Source: Caenispirillum bisanense
Lineage (GTDB): Bacteria; Pseudomonadota; Alphaproteobacteria; Rhodospirillales; Rhodospirillaceae
Direction: 5' to 3'
DNA: 64,000 nucleotides
Assembly: GCF_900230255.1 (NCBI RefSeq)
Contig: NZ_OCNJ01000012.1
Location: forward strand, 58,050 to 122,049
The notes beneath the pieces are model-generated. The model was not told where the DNA came from. It did not search any database and saw only the letters and a program-made list of their open reading frames with translations. How positions within the stretch are numbered: position 1 is the stretch's first letter; every line of letters begins with the position of its first letter. Both the position numbers and the translations under genes were made by a program. This document shows positions 18,138 to 25,841 of this stretch, one piece after another.

Positions 18138-18893
18138 ATGACGGCAGACGCACTCGACCCGGCCGCCGCGGCCGCCGCTTCCGCCGACCCGGCGGCGGGG
18201 GAACCCGCGCCGGCGCCCGCACCGGCGGGGCCGGAAAGCGGCGAGCCCTTCGAAACTGTCGACGACGCCGGCCGCGTCACCTTCCGCGGCCGCATGGCCG
18301 ACGGCGCCATGCACGGCGAGACCTACGACTACGGCCCGCGCGGCAAGCTGCAGCAGCGCGCCCGCGTCGCCGGCGGCAAGCTGCACGGCGAGCTGCGGCG
18401 CTACGACGACGACGGCGCGCTGGCGGAAATCTCGCAGTATGCCGACGGCGTGAAGCATGGCGACACGGCCTTCTACCAGCACGGCCGCATGGTGGCGCGC
18501 ATGCCCTTCGTGCGCGGCGTGATGGACGGCGACGCCACCTACTTCGCGCCCAACGGGCTCGTCACGGCGGTCATCCCCTACCGCGGCGGCAAGATCGACG
18601 GGCAGGCACGCTACTACGACACCGACGGCCACCTCCTCCGCCGCAGCACCTGGGTCGCCGACCAGGAGGACGGGCCGCAGGTCGCCTACTATCCGACGGG
18701 GGCGGTGATGGAAACCAGCACCTACAAGAGCGGTCTGCTGGAGGGCGAGCTGAAGCGCTTCTTCCAGACCGGCGAGCTGATGCAGCGCGGCGTCTATCGG
18801 GCGGGCGTGCTGGTGTCGCCGCTGGAGACCTATTCCCAGGGCGGCAAGGTCACCGCCAAGGCCGAGCCGCCGCCGCGGCCGAAGCCGCGATGA
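18138..18893 (+). CDS. MORN-like repeat protein (YwqK-type), VgrG-linked
   Basis: This 251-residue protein starts 10 bases after vgrG. After a 35-residue Ala/Pro-rich N-terminus it carries about eight beta-hairpin repeats of 20-24 residues with the pattern DG..HGE...Y...G.L. These are typical of MORN_2/YwqK proteins, often annotated as toxin-antitoxin antitoxins. No signal peptide or membrane helix is seen. Its position next to the spike gene suggests an adaptor or immunity function, but the sequence does not prove either. Proteins with this repeat occur in many unrelated contexts. Confidence 0.75.
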   Translation: MTADALDPAAAAAASADPAAGEPAPAPAPAGPESGEPFETVDDAGRVTFRGRMADGAMHGETYDYGPRGKLQQRARVAGGKLHGELRRYDDDGALAEISQYADGVKHGDTAFYQHGRMVARMPFVRGVMDGDATYFAPNGLVTAVIPYRGGKIDGQARYYDTDGHLLRRSTWVADQEDGPQVAYYPTGAVMETSTYKSGLLEGELKRFFQTGELMQRGVYRAGVLVSPLETYSQGGKVTAKAEPPPRPKPR

Positions 18894-18986
18894 GCCCGGG
18901 CACCCGCTTCTCCATGGCGGAGCCCGGGGCGAACGCTTATCCTGTTGGTCTAGTATCTATGTCTTTCGCGCAGTGGGATCGGGATC

Positions 18987-20150
18987 ATGAGTGACTGGGG
19001 CAGCTCCAACGAGACGATCTACGTTGCCGCCACCCCTGGCGCCGACGATTCCGGCGTGCCGCAGTCGGTGCGCGGTGGTGCGGCCGGCAAGAAGGAAGCC
19101 GACGCCGAGCGGGCGGCCAACCGCCTGCGCAAGGCCGGCTACAGCTATCGCCGCATCGCCGAGACGCTGAAGATCCCCTACATCACCGTGTCGCGCTGGC
19201 TGTCGGGCGACGTCGGCGTCGTCCACAAGCCGCCGCCGCCGCCGCCGTCGCCGCTGCGTGTCAAGGTGGACCCGCGCGACCTCGTCCCCGCCGACCAGGC
19301 CGAGGACGGCACGCCCGCGCCCGCCCGCCCGTCGCCGCCGTCGCCCGAGCGCGGGGCGGAGGACGACACCGCCGACCTGGCCCACCGGGTGGAGGTGCTG
19401 GGGCTGCAGTTCTCCGCCTTCGAGGGTTACGCCCGCGACATGGCGGAGGAGTTCAACCACAGCCGCAAGGAACTGCTCGACAGCCAGGCCAAGGCGGTCG
19501 AGGACATGGCGCGCGAGCGGGACTCCATCGTGCTGGCGCGCAAGGGCTTCGAAACCGCCATCCAGCGCTTCGACAACAAGTTCGACGAACTGGCGGCCGA
19601 ACTGCGCGGCGAGCTGGAGACCCTGAAGTCGAGCGTCGCCGAGCAGATCGCCGCGCTGCGCAAGGAGATGCAGGGCCTGGCCGCCGGCGGCGCTGCCCCC
19701 AAGAAGGCGGCCGCCGCCGATCCCTTCGCCGCCGACGACGACGAGGACGACGACGGCGACAATCCCTTCGGTGGCGGCGGCAAGAAGGCCGCCGACCCCG
19801 ACGACCCGTTCGCCAGCGACGACGACGACGACCCGTTCGGCGGCGGCGGCGACGATGATCCGTTCGCCGCGGGCGACGACGACGACCCGTTCGCCGCGCC
19901 CAAGAAGAAGGCCGATCCGGACGACCCCTTCGCGTCGGGTGACGACGACGATCCCTTCGGTGCCGGCGGCGACGACGATCCCTTCGCCACGGGCGACGAC
20001 GACGACCCGTTCGCCGCGCCCAAGAAGAAAGCCGATCCGGACGATCCCTTCGGCTCCGACGACGACGATCCGTTCGGCGGTGACAATCCCTTCGGGAGCG
20101 ACGATAATCCCTTCGGCGACGACGCGTCGAAGAAGCAGGAGCTGACCTGA
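18987..20150 (+). CDS. T6SS-linked protein: HTH, coiled coil and acidic (D/N)PF-repeat tail
   Basis: No overall family was recognised for these 387 residues. Residues 38-75 read as a helix-turn-helix (AGYSYRRIAETLKIPYITVS) like those of resolvase or terminase-type proteins. Residues 81-123 are Pro-rich, with six consecutive prolines at 82-87. Residues 130-232 are predicted coiled coil. Residues 244-380 are highly acidic and contain 14 DPF or NPF tripeptides in three 40-residue tandem units separated by Lys clusters. The tail is probably disordered and looks like a multivalent docking arm. It sits between vgrG/MORN and tssE on the same strand, so it probably serves the secretion system. Confidence 0.8.
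   Translation: MSDWGSSNETIYVAATPGADDSGVPQSVRGGAAGKKEADAERAANRLRKAGYSYRRIAETLKIPYITVSRWLSGDVGVVHKPPPPPPSPLRVKVDPRDLVPADQAEDGTPAPARPSPPSPERGAEDDTADLAHRVEVLGLQFSAFEGYARDMAEEFNHSRKELLDSQAKAVEDMARERDSIVLARKGFETAIQRFDNKFDELAAELRGELETLKSSVAEQIAALRKEMQGLAAGGAAPKKAAAADPFAADDDEDDDGDNPFGGGGKKAADPDDPFASDDDDDPFGGGGDDDPFAAGDDDDPFAAPKKKADPDDPFASGDDDDPFGAGGDDDPFATGDDDDPFAAPKKKADPDDPFGSDDDDPFGGDNPFGSDDNPFGDDASKKQELT
19791..20147 (+). repeat. In-frame 120-bp tandem repeat encoding (D/N)PF motifs
   Basis: Three in-frame units start at 19791, 19911 and 20031, each opening with codons for A-D-P-D-D-P-F. The first two are followed by about 33 further codons of D/G/A-rich sequence with three more DPF motifs. The third unit diverges to DDPF, DNPF, DNPF. 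The 120-base spacing is exact at both junctions, so copy number could change by slippage or recombination. Confidence 0.85.
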
Positions 20151-20188
20151 CGCGGCCGTCGCCCGCCACCACCGCCATCGGGACCGGA

Positions 20189-20758
20189 ATGCCACAGCCG
20201 AAAAGCCTCGTGGGCCTGCGTGCCCCCCTGTTCGAACGCCTGATCGACCTGCGGCCGGGCTCGGGCGAGGACGCGCAGGACCTGTCGTTCCAGACCCACG
20301 AGGCGGTGGCGGCGTCCATCCGCCGCGAGGTGGCGCGCATCCTCGACACCCGCCTGCCGTGGCTGCCCGAGGACGACGACGACGAGGCGCCGCCCGCCGA
20401 CGACGAGGCGGAGGAGGGCATGCAGCCGGTGGACATGCGCACCACGGTCGTGCGCTACGGCCTGCCCGACCTCAGCCACCTCTGCGTCAGCAACAATTCC
20501 GAGCGCCACCAGATCGAGCGCCTGATCCTGGAGGCGGTGCGCACCTTCGAACCGCGCCTGGAGGAACCGACGGTGGCCGTCCACCTGCTGCCGTCGGGCG
20601 ACGGCGCCCATGTGGAGATCGGCGGCATGGTCCGCCTCGGCCGCTCGCTGGAGCCGCTGGTGTTCTCGCTCGCCTCCGACCTGCGGGTGGGCGGCAAGCT
20701 GAAGCGCCGCCTGGTGAAGGCCGCCGCCGAACGCCAGCGCCGGGTGGAGGAAGACTGA
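20189..20758 (+). CDS. tssE: T6SS baseplate subunit TssE (gp25-like), displaced
   Basis: This 189-residue protein matches the gp25-like TssE family. LFERLIDL near the N-terminus, AASIRREVARILDTR, the conserved VVRYGLPDL, and IERLILEAVRTFEPRLEEP in the second half are all present. An acidic insert at about residues 66-82 is unusual. TssE attaches the baseplate wedge to the sheath and tube. It usually sits next to tssF; here it lies 7.8 kb downstream among unknown genes, which argues that those genes belong to the locus. Its stop overlaps the next start. Confidence 0.88.
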   Translation: MPQPKSLVGLRAPLFERLIDLRPGSGEDAQDLSFQTHEAVAASIRREVARILDTRLPWLPEDDDDEAPPADDEAEEGMQPVDMRTTVVRYGLPDLSHLCVSNNSERHQIERLILEAVRTFEPRLEEPTVAVHLLPSGDGAHVEIGGMVRLGRSLEPLVFSLASDLRVGGKLKRRLVKAAAERQRRVEED

Positions 20759-21519
20759 TGGCCGTGCAGATGACGCTGCCGCTCGTGCCGGCGATTTCCG
20801 AACCCGCCGGCGGCGCGGAACCCGTGGGCGGCCGTGCCCTCACGGTCGGCGCCGACGTCCGGCCGCGGGCCCGCGCCATCCCCATGCGGCGCGGCTTCCG
20901 CGATGCCGTCGAGCACCATTGCCATCGCCGCGCCGTGAGCCCCGACGCCCTGGTCGCCGCCGTTCTGGCGCTGGCGACGCCGGCGCAGCTGGCCACCGTC
21001 GCCGATCCCGGCGCGCCGCAGGGCGAGGACATCACCGTCGTCTGGCGGCGCACCCGCACCGGCGGCATGCGCCGGGTGCGCGAGGTGCCGTCGCTGCGCC
21101 TGCGCGTCGGGCCGGATGTGGCGCCCGAGGACGTGCGCCGCTGCCTCGCCTTCGCCCTGTCCATGGCCGGCACCGACCTGCTGCGCTTCGCCACGCGCGA
21201 GGTGCGCGCCGCCGAAGCCACGGCGGCGGCCGCCGCCGCGCAGCAGGAAGCCCTGCAGGCTGCCCGCGACGCCGCCATGGCGGCGCTCGAACGTCTGGCG
21301 TTCAAGCCGCTGGACGGCGGCATTCGCACGCCCGCCCAGGCCGCCCGCATCCTCGGGTTCCTGAGCGAGTTCGGCTGTACGCCCGACCAGGTGACCCGCC
21401 GCTTCCGCGAGCTGGCGCCCGTCTTCCATCCGGATACCGGGCTGCTCGCCTGTCCCGACCGCATGCGCCAGCTCATCGAGGCGCGGCGCATGCTGCTCGA
21501 TTTCGTGCGCGCCGGCTGA
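20758..21519 (+). CDS. T6SS-locus protein with C-terminal J-domain
   Basis: This 253-residue protein starts in the tssE stop (one-base overlap). Residues 1-150 are not recognised. Residues 150-182 are an Ala/Glu-rich helix. Residues 192-250 look like a J-domain: helix II TRRFRELAPVFHPDTG carries the HPD tripeptide at 224-226, and helix III DRMRQLIEARRMLLDF follows. J-domains stimulate DnaK-type ATPases, so this protein may deliver a T6SS subunit or effector to Hsp70. That role is an inference. No membrane segment is seen. Confidence 0.75.
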   Translation: MAVQMTLPLVPAISEPAGGAEPVGGRALTVGADVRPRARAIPMRRGFRDAVEHHCHRRAVSPDALVAAVLALATPAQLATVADPGAPQGEDITVVWRRTRTGGMRRVREVPSLRLRVGPDVAPEDVRRCLAFALSMAGTDLLRFATREVRAAEATAAAAAAQQEALQAARDAAMAALERLAFKPLDGGIRTPAQAARILGFLSEFGCTPDQVTRRFRELAPVFHPDTGLLACPDRMRQLIEARRMLLDFVRAG

Positions 21520-21553
21520 GGGGGACGGGGCGCTTAAAGGGGGGAGACACGCC

Positions 21554-22249
21554 ATGGCGGAAGCCGACGCCATCGATCAGAAGACCGCGGCCAAGCGGAT
21601 CAAGAGCGCGACCCGCGAAATCGCCTTCGCCTTCGCCGTCGACAAGCGCGTCATGGCGGCCGACAAGACGCTGCCCGGCGAACGCCTGGCGCAGATGCTG
21701 AAGGACGAACTGGGCCGCGCCCGCATCGTCTCGGGCGACGTGGTCACCGCCGGCAAGGTCGTCACCTTCGACGTCGAGAAGGGCAGCCTGTCGGGCGTGG
21801 AAAAGGCGCTCGACACCTGGCTGCGCCGCAACCTCGGCGGCTACGAGGCGAGCATGGCCGGCTCCGGCGCGGCCAAGGACGCCAACGAGGACGGCGAGCC
21901 CGACAACCGTATCTTCCAGCAGATGTTCATCCGCCGCTGCCTGAAGATGGCGCGCGAGAAGCCCGGCAACTTCGCCTTCGGCGTCGGCGGGCCGGAAGGC
22001 GACCTGCTCGGCGTGCATCCGCGCAAGACGGGCAAGCAGATCGGCGCCCTCATCAAGCGCGAGACCGGCGCCATGCGCATCGCCTTCGGCACCGTTTCGG
22101 TGGACGGCCGGCTGGTCAAGTTCACCTGCGCGAAGACGCCAATGCCCGGCCTGAAGAAGCGCATCGTCCGCATGTTCAAGGGCTGGAAGCTCATGGTCCC
22201 CGTGCAGGTCTTCGGCCCCGAGGGCGAGCAGACCGACGACGACGAGTGA
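21554..22249 (+). CDS. Unknown T6SS-locus protein, duplicated domain (paralogue 1)
   Basis: This 231-residue protein matches no family known to me. It contains two copies of an 80-residue unit: copy A at 14-96 (AFAFAVDKRVMAADK, then RARIVSGDVVTAGKVVTFD) and copy B at 128-213 (NFAFGVGGPEGDLLGV, then AMRIAFGTVSVDGRLVKF). A short acidic linker at 107-118 joins them. The same layout is found in the larger gene at 22521, and the segment around EPDNRIFQ..FIRRC is nearly identical in both. It is probably cytoplasmic. A GGGGGGAG ribosome site precedes the start, as in the paralogue. Confidence 0.75.
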   Translation: MAEADAIDQKTAAKRIKSATREIAFAFAVDKRVMAADKTLPGERLAQMLKDELGRARIVSGDVVTAGKVVTFDVEKGSLSGVEKALDTWLRRNLGGYEASMAGSGAAKDANEDGEPDNRIFQQMFIRRCLKMAREKPGNFAFGVGGPEGDLLGVHPRKTGKQIGALIKRETGAMRIAFGTVSVDGRLVKFTCAKTPMPGLKKRIVRMFKGWKLMVPVQVFGPEGEQTDDDE

Positions 22250-22520
22250 GCGCCCCGGTTGAACGGCACCTCCCCGCGTCGCGCCGAGTCTGCGCCGGTG
22301 GTTGTGGGTGGTGCCTTACTGTGCCGGTGGGGATCATGCCAATGGTTGTGGCCACGGCGTTGCGGCTGCTTCTAAAGAGGGTGTTTTCGTGTGTGATTAC
22401 CTTAAAGGTGTATGACGATGGGTGAGTGTGCGGAATGCGTTCGCATTCCGTCGATCGTCTCGGGCCATCGTGGTAGGATACGCCCCCATTGGGGAAACTC
22501 TACCACCAGGGGGGAGACAG
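22250..22520 (+). promoter_or_regulatory. Structured leader region before the second paralogue
   Basis: This 271-base gap is visibly more AT-rich than its flanks. It holds a perfect 9-bp inverted repeat with a TT centre (CGGAATGCG, 22431-22439 and 22442-22450) and a smaller ACCTT/AAGGT repeat at 22399-22409. A two-tier hairpin follows: outer arms GTGGTAG 22470-22476 and CTACCAC 22500-22506, inner arms CCCC and GGGG around ATT. The hairpin ends four bases before the GGGGGGAG ribosome site. Together they suggest a promoter/operator and a leader that could control translation. Confidence 0.5.
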
Positions 22521-23747
22521 ATGTCCGTCACGGACCCGAAAGCCGTCGCCAAGCTCATCAAGGGGGCGAGCAAGGGTGTGCCCTTCGCCTTCGCGCTCGA
22601 CAAGAAGGTGATGGCCGCCGACAAGTCGCAGTCGGCCGACCGCCTCGCGACGGCGCTCAAGTCGGAGACCGGCAGCAGCAAGATCATCAGCGGTGAACTC
22701 ACCACCGACGGCAAGATGGTCAGCTTCGACATCAAGAAGGGCAGCGCCGGCGGGGCGGAGAAGCTGCTCGACGAGTGGCTGCGCAAGAACGGCCTCAACG
22801 GCTACGACGGCGTCATCGGCGGCGGCAGCGAGTCCGACGCCAGCGACGGCGAGGAAGAGGCCGAGCCCGACAACCGCATCTTCCAGGAAGCCTTCATCCG
22901 CCGCTGCATCAAGGCCGCGCGCGAGAAGCCCATGCAGTTCGGCTTCGGCATCGGCGACGACGCCGACATGATCGGCCTGCACCCGCGCCGTCCGGGCAAG
23001 CAGATCGCCGCCCTCATCAAGCGCGAGACGGGCGCGGTGAAGATGGCCTTCGGCACGCTGACGGTCGAAGGCCGCCTGTGCAAGTTCACCTGCGAGAAGA
23101 TGCCGCTGCCCGGCCTGAAGAAGCGCATCGTGCGCATCTTCAAGGGCTGGAAGCTCATGGTGCCGGTGAAGATCTACGGTCCCGACGGCGAGTTCGTCGA
23201 GGAAGGGGACGAGGATCTCGATCGCGAACTGCAGGCCGAGGGCGGCACCGACCTCGACGCCCCCGACGGCGACGATGCCGGCGGTGCGGAGGAAGGCCGC
23301 GAGGACGAAGCGCAGGACCGGCCCGACGGCGACGGCGGTACCGCCACGCCGGCCGACATCGGCGCCCGCTGGCGCGAGGCGCGCGAGGCCTATCTCGACG
23401 CGACGGACGAGGTCAACGCCCAGATCTCGGCCCTGCAGGCCATGCTCAAGCGCAGCGACGACGAGGAACTGGTGGCCATCGCCGAATTCGGCATGAACGG
23501 CGTCACCGGCAATTTCCGCGTGCCCATGATGGCCGCCATGCGCGACCTGGAAGGGGCCAGCGGCCCGGACATGAAGAAGGCCGCGGCCAAGCTGCTCACG
23601 GCCATCGGCAATTTCCGCGGCCACATCGACAGCAGCGAGGAAGTCGAGGCGGTCGACGAGAATCCGTTCGGCGTCAAGGTCAGCATCCGCCAGACGCTCG
23701 GCGGGGCACTCGGCCAGATGGAGACGGTGCTCAAGCAGGTGGCGTGA
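22521..23747 (+). CDS. Unknown T6SS-locus protein, duplicated domain plus helical tail (paralogue 2)
   Basis: This 408-residue protein starts at ATG 22521 after GGGGGGAG; longer reading upstream would run through the structured leader. Residues 1-222 parallel the 231-residue protein upstream, with unit A at about 11-90 and unit B at about 128-213. Shared stretches include KRIVR.FKGWKLMVPV. An acidic linker (223-300) and a helical C-terminal domain (about 300-408) follow, the latter with an NPF motif in AVDENPFGVKV. No signal peptide, membrane helix or catalytic motif is seen. It likely acts in the cytoplasm with the T6SS, as chaperone, scaffold or cargo. Confidence 0.78.
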   Translation: MSVTDPKAVAKLIKGASKGVPFAFALDKKVMAADKSQSADRLATALKSETGSSKIISGELTTDGKMVSFDIKKGSAGGAEKLLDEWLRKNGLNGYDGVIGGGSESDASDGEEEAEPDNRIFQEAFIRRCIKAAREKPMQFGFGIGDDADMIGLHPRRPGKQIAALIKRETGAVKMAFGTLTVEGRLCKFTCEKMPLPGLKKRIVRIFKGWKLMVPVKIYGPDGEFVEEGDEDLDRELQAEGGTDLDAPDGDDAGGAEEGREDEAQDRPDGDGGTATPADIGARWREAREAYLDATDEVNAQISALQAMLKRSDDEELVAIAEFGMNGVTGNFRVPMMAAMRDLEGASGPDMKKAAAKLLTAIGNFRGHIDSSEEVEAVDENPFGVKVSIRQTLGGALGQMETVLKQVA

Positions 23748-23824
23748 TCCGCCGCCTGCGGTAGCAACCGCGCTCCGATCCAGCCGATAGACGACGACAG
23801 CCGAGAGCCGAGGGGAATTCCGCA

Positions 23825-25777
23825 ATGGCGAAGACGATCGAGGCGTTCAAGCGCGCCTTCCAGAAGAAGTTCGCGTCCAACGAAAAGAACTTCGAAATCC
23901 GCAAGGGCAAGGTGGAGGCCGCCCTGACCGAAATGGCCGGGGCCGTGGCGCACCTGGAGAAGCTGGCCCATCCCGAGGCCGGCACCTACCGCACGGCGCT
24001 GACCGGCCTGCGCACCCAGGTGGCCAACGCCACCGCACTCTCCAAGGCCGACGCCAAGACGGCCTTCAAGAACCTGGACTCCGTCAAGGACGAAGCACGC
24101 GACAAGGCCAAGGAGGCCCGCACGCTGGCCAAGAAGACGCCCATGCCGGTGACGCTGGCCGACGGCGGCACGGCCAAGCTCTACATGCCCGACATCCCGG
24201 GCTTCACGGGCCTGGACGACGGCAAGAAGGACGCCGTCACCAAGAAGCTGACGGAGAAGATCTCCAAGGGCCGCGAGATGCTCGACACGGTCCTCTACGG
24301 CGACGACATCGACGACCTGCCGCCGCCGAGCCGCGAGGACGTGGCGAACCTCATGTGGGCCATCAAGTCGAAGGCCCAGGAGATGACCGGCGAGCCGTAC
24401 GAGCGCGGCGCGCTGACCATTCCCGACCCCGACAACCGCCTGCGCAAGTACCTGGACAAGAGCACCGAGGTCTACGGCCGCGACAGTTCCCACATCAAGG
24501 AACAGCAGGCCAAGGTGGGCGGCCAGGCGCGCGGCATCGACTTCTACGAAGGCGTGAACGAGGAAGAGGGCTCCATCGAGAACCTCGACCTGCTGCTGCC
24601 CTCGGGCATGCGCACCGTGCTCTACCAGCAGGTGGAGACGGGCAAGGGCGAGCCGCGCCTCTACCTGAAGATGGAAACCGAGTCGGCGCGCTTCAATCCG
24701 ACCTTCCGCAAGCGCGAGGACACGCCTGAAAGCCGCGCCCTGACCGGCGACGACGTGCCGCGCGCCATCCTCCACCTCGGCAACCTGATCAAGTCCAAGA
24801 TCGGCATGAGCCAGGGCGAGGACAAGGACCTCAAGGGCTTCCGCGAGAAGGTGGCGAGCGAGATCAAGGACCCGTACAAGAAGGCCCTCGACCTCGCCAA
24901 GAAGGGCAGCCCCGAGGCTTACGCCATCCTCAAGCGCGGCGCGGTCGAGGTGCACCAGATCTCGGCCAACATCGACGCCGTGGCCGCCGCCAAGTGCGCC
25001 GTGGACGAGAAGACCTACGCGGCGCTCTACAACGTCTACGACACCATCGCCAAGACGTTCGGGCAGCAGGACATCGACGCCCGCATCGGCGGCGAAGTGG
25101 TGGTCGACGACAACACCCTGAAGGGCCCGGTGGAGGCCGTCGACCCGACCGAGGCGCTGCAGACCATTTCCGGCCTCGGCGCCGCCATCGATCGGCTCAG
25201 CTTCGACTACGACACCACCAAGACCCTGCGCGCCACCCTGGTGAAGATCCGCAAGGAAGCCGACAAGCTGAAGCGGTCGTCGGCCATGCAGAACGGCGAC
25301 GTCGCCGAGGCCATGAAGGATCTGGAGGGCAAGGCCAAGGATCTGGCAGAGCTGGTGAAGCGCCGCGTGCAGTGGGACAAGGGCTCCATCGACAAGGGCG
25401 AGCTGGCCAAGTGGATGCGCCGCAACGGCGTGCCCGGCGGCCTGCAGGACAGCTTCGCCAAGGCGCTGTCCAAGGTGCACGACCCGAAGCTGCCGACCAT
25501 CCCCTTCAAGACCCTCGACGCCGTCTACGACAGCGTGGTGGTGGTGAAGGAGGACGCCCTGGTGGGCGTGCTGCAGACCATGGTCGGCAAGGTCGAGGCC
25601 TGCCAGCACACCGACGAAGAGGCGGACCTGCGCACCGTCTACGAGAACTGCCAGTCGGCCATCCGTCTCGCTCGCCGGGCGCTGCCGGACAGCAAGCTGG
25701 TGGTCTCGCACGTCGCCGCGCTGCAGGACAAGATGGCGCCGCTCGGCCGCCTGATCACCAACATGGCCAACGCCTGA
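23825..25777 (+). CDS. Unknown 650-residue, mostly helical T6SS-locus protein
   Basis: No family was recognised. The protein is Lys/Asp/Ala-rich and largely helical, without signal peptide or membrane segment. Residues 1-110 look like a helical bundle (many Lys, regular heptads). Residues 115-330 are more mixed (LYMPDIPGFTGLDDGKKD, LLLPSGMRTVLYQQVETG), and residues 330-650 are helical again. It sits between the duplicated-domain protein and two PAAR-like genes. Genes next to PAAR-like proteins are often secreted effectors, so it could be cargo, but no toxic active site is visible and it could equally be structural. Confidence 0.72.
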   Translation: MAKTIEAFKRAFQKKFASNEKNFEIRKGKVEAALTEMAGAVAHLEKLAHPEAGTYRTALTGLRTQVANATALSKADAKTAFKNLDSVKDEARDKAKEARTLAKKTPMPVTLADGGTAKLYMPDIPGFTGLDDGKKDAVTKKLTEKISKGREMLDTVLYGDDIDDLPPPSREDVANLMWAIKSKAQEMTGEPYERGALTIPDPDNRLRKYLDKSTEVYGRDSSHIKEQQAKVGGQARGIDFYEGVNEEEGSIENLDLLLPSGMRTVLYQQVETGKGEPRLYLKMETESARFNPTFRKREDTPESRALTGDDVPRAILHLGNLIKSKIGMSQGEDKDLKGFREKVASEIKDPYKKALDLAKKGSPEAYAILKRGAVEVHQISANIDAVAAAKCAVDEKTYAALYNVYDTIAKTFGQQDIDARIGGEVVVDDNTLKGPVEAVDPTEALQTISGLGAAIDRLSFDYDTTKTLRATLVKIRKEADKLKRSSAMQNGDVAEAMKDLEGKAKDLAELVKRRVQWDKGSIDKGELAKWMRRNGVPGGLQDSFAKALSKVHDPKLPTIPFKTLDAVYDSVVVVKEDALVGVLQTMVGKVEACQHTDEEADLRTVYENCQSAIRLARRALPDSKLVVSHVAALQDKMAPLGRLITNMANA

Positions 25778-25841
25778 CCGCGGCGGCCGGCGCCCTCCCG
25801 CCCGGGGGCGCCGGCCGGACGCGAGTCGCCGGGAGAACCGC

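Noticed and set aside
19791..20147. Tandem repeats considered as a CRISPR array
   Set aside because: Units are adjacent, in frame and coding, with no unique spacers.
19427..20611. Ser/Gly-rich minus-strand frame opposite the DPF repeats
   Set aside because: The apparent GSSSSP repeats are the reverse reading of the GACGAC-type codons of the plus-strand tail.
22431..22450. 9-bp palindrome considered as a terminator for the first paralogue
   Set aside because: It has only a 2-base centre, no T-run and lies 180 bases past the stop; an operator is more plausible.
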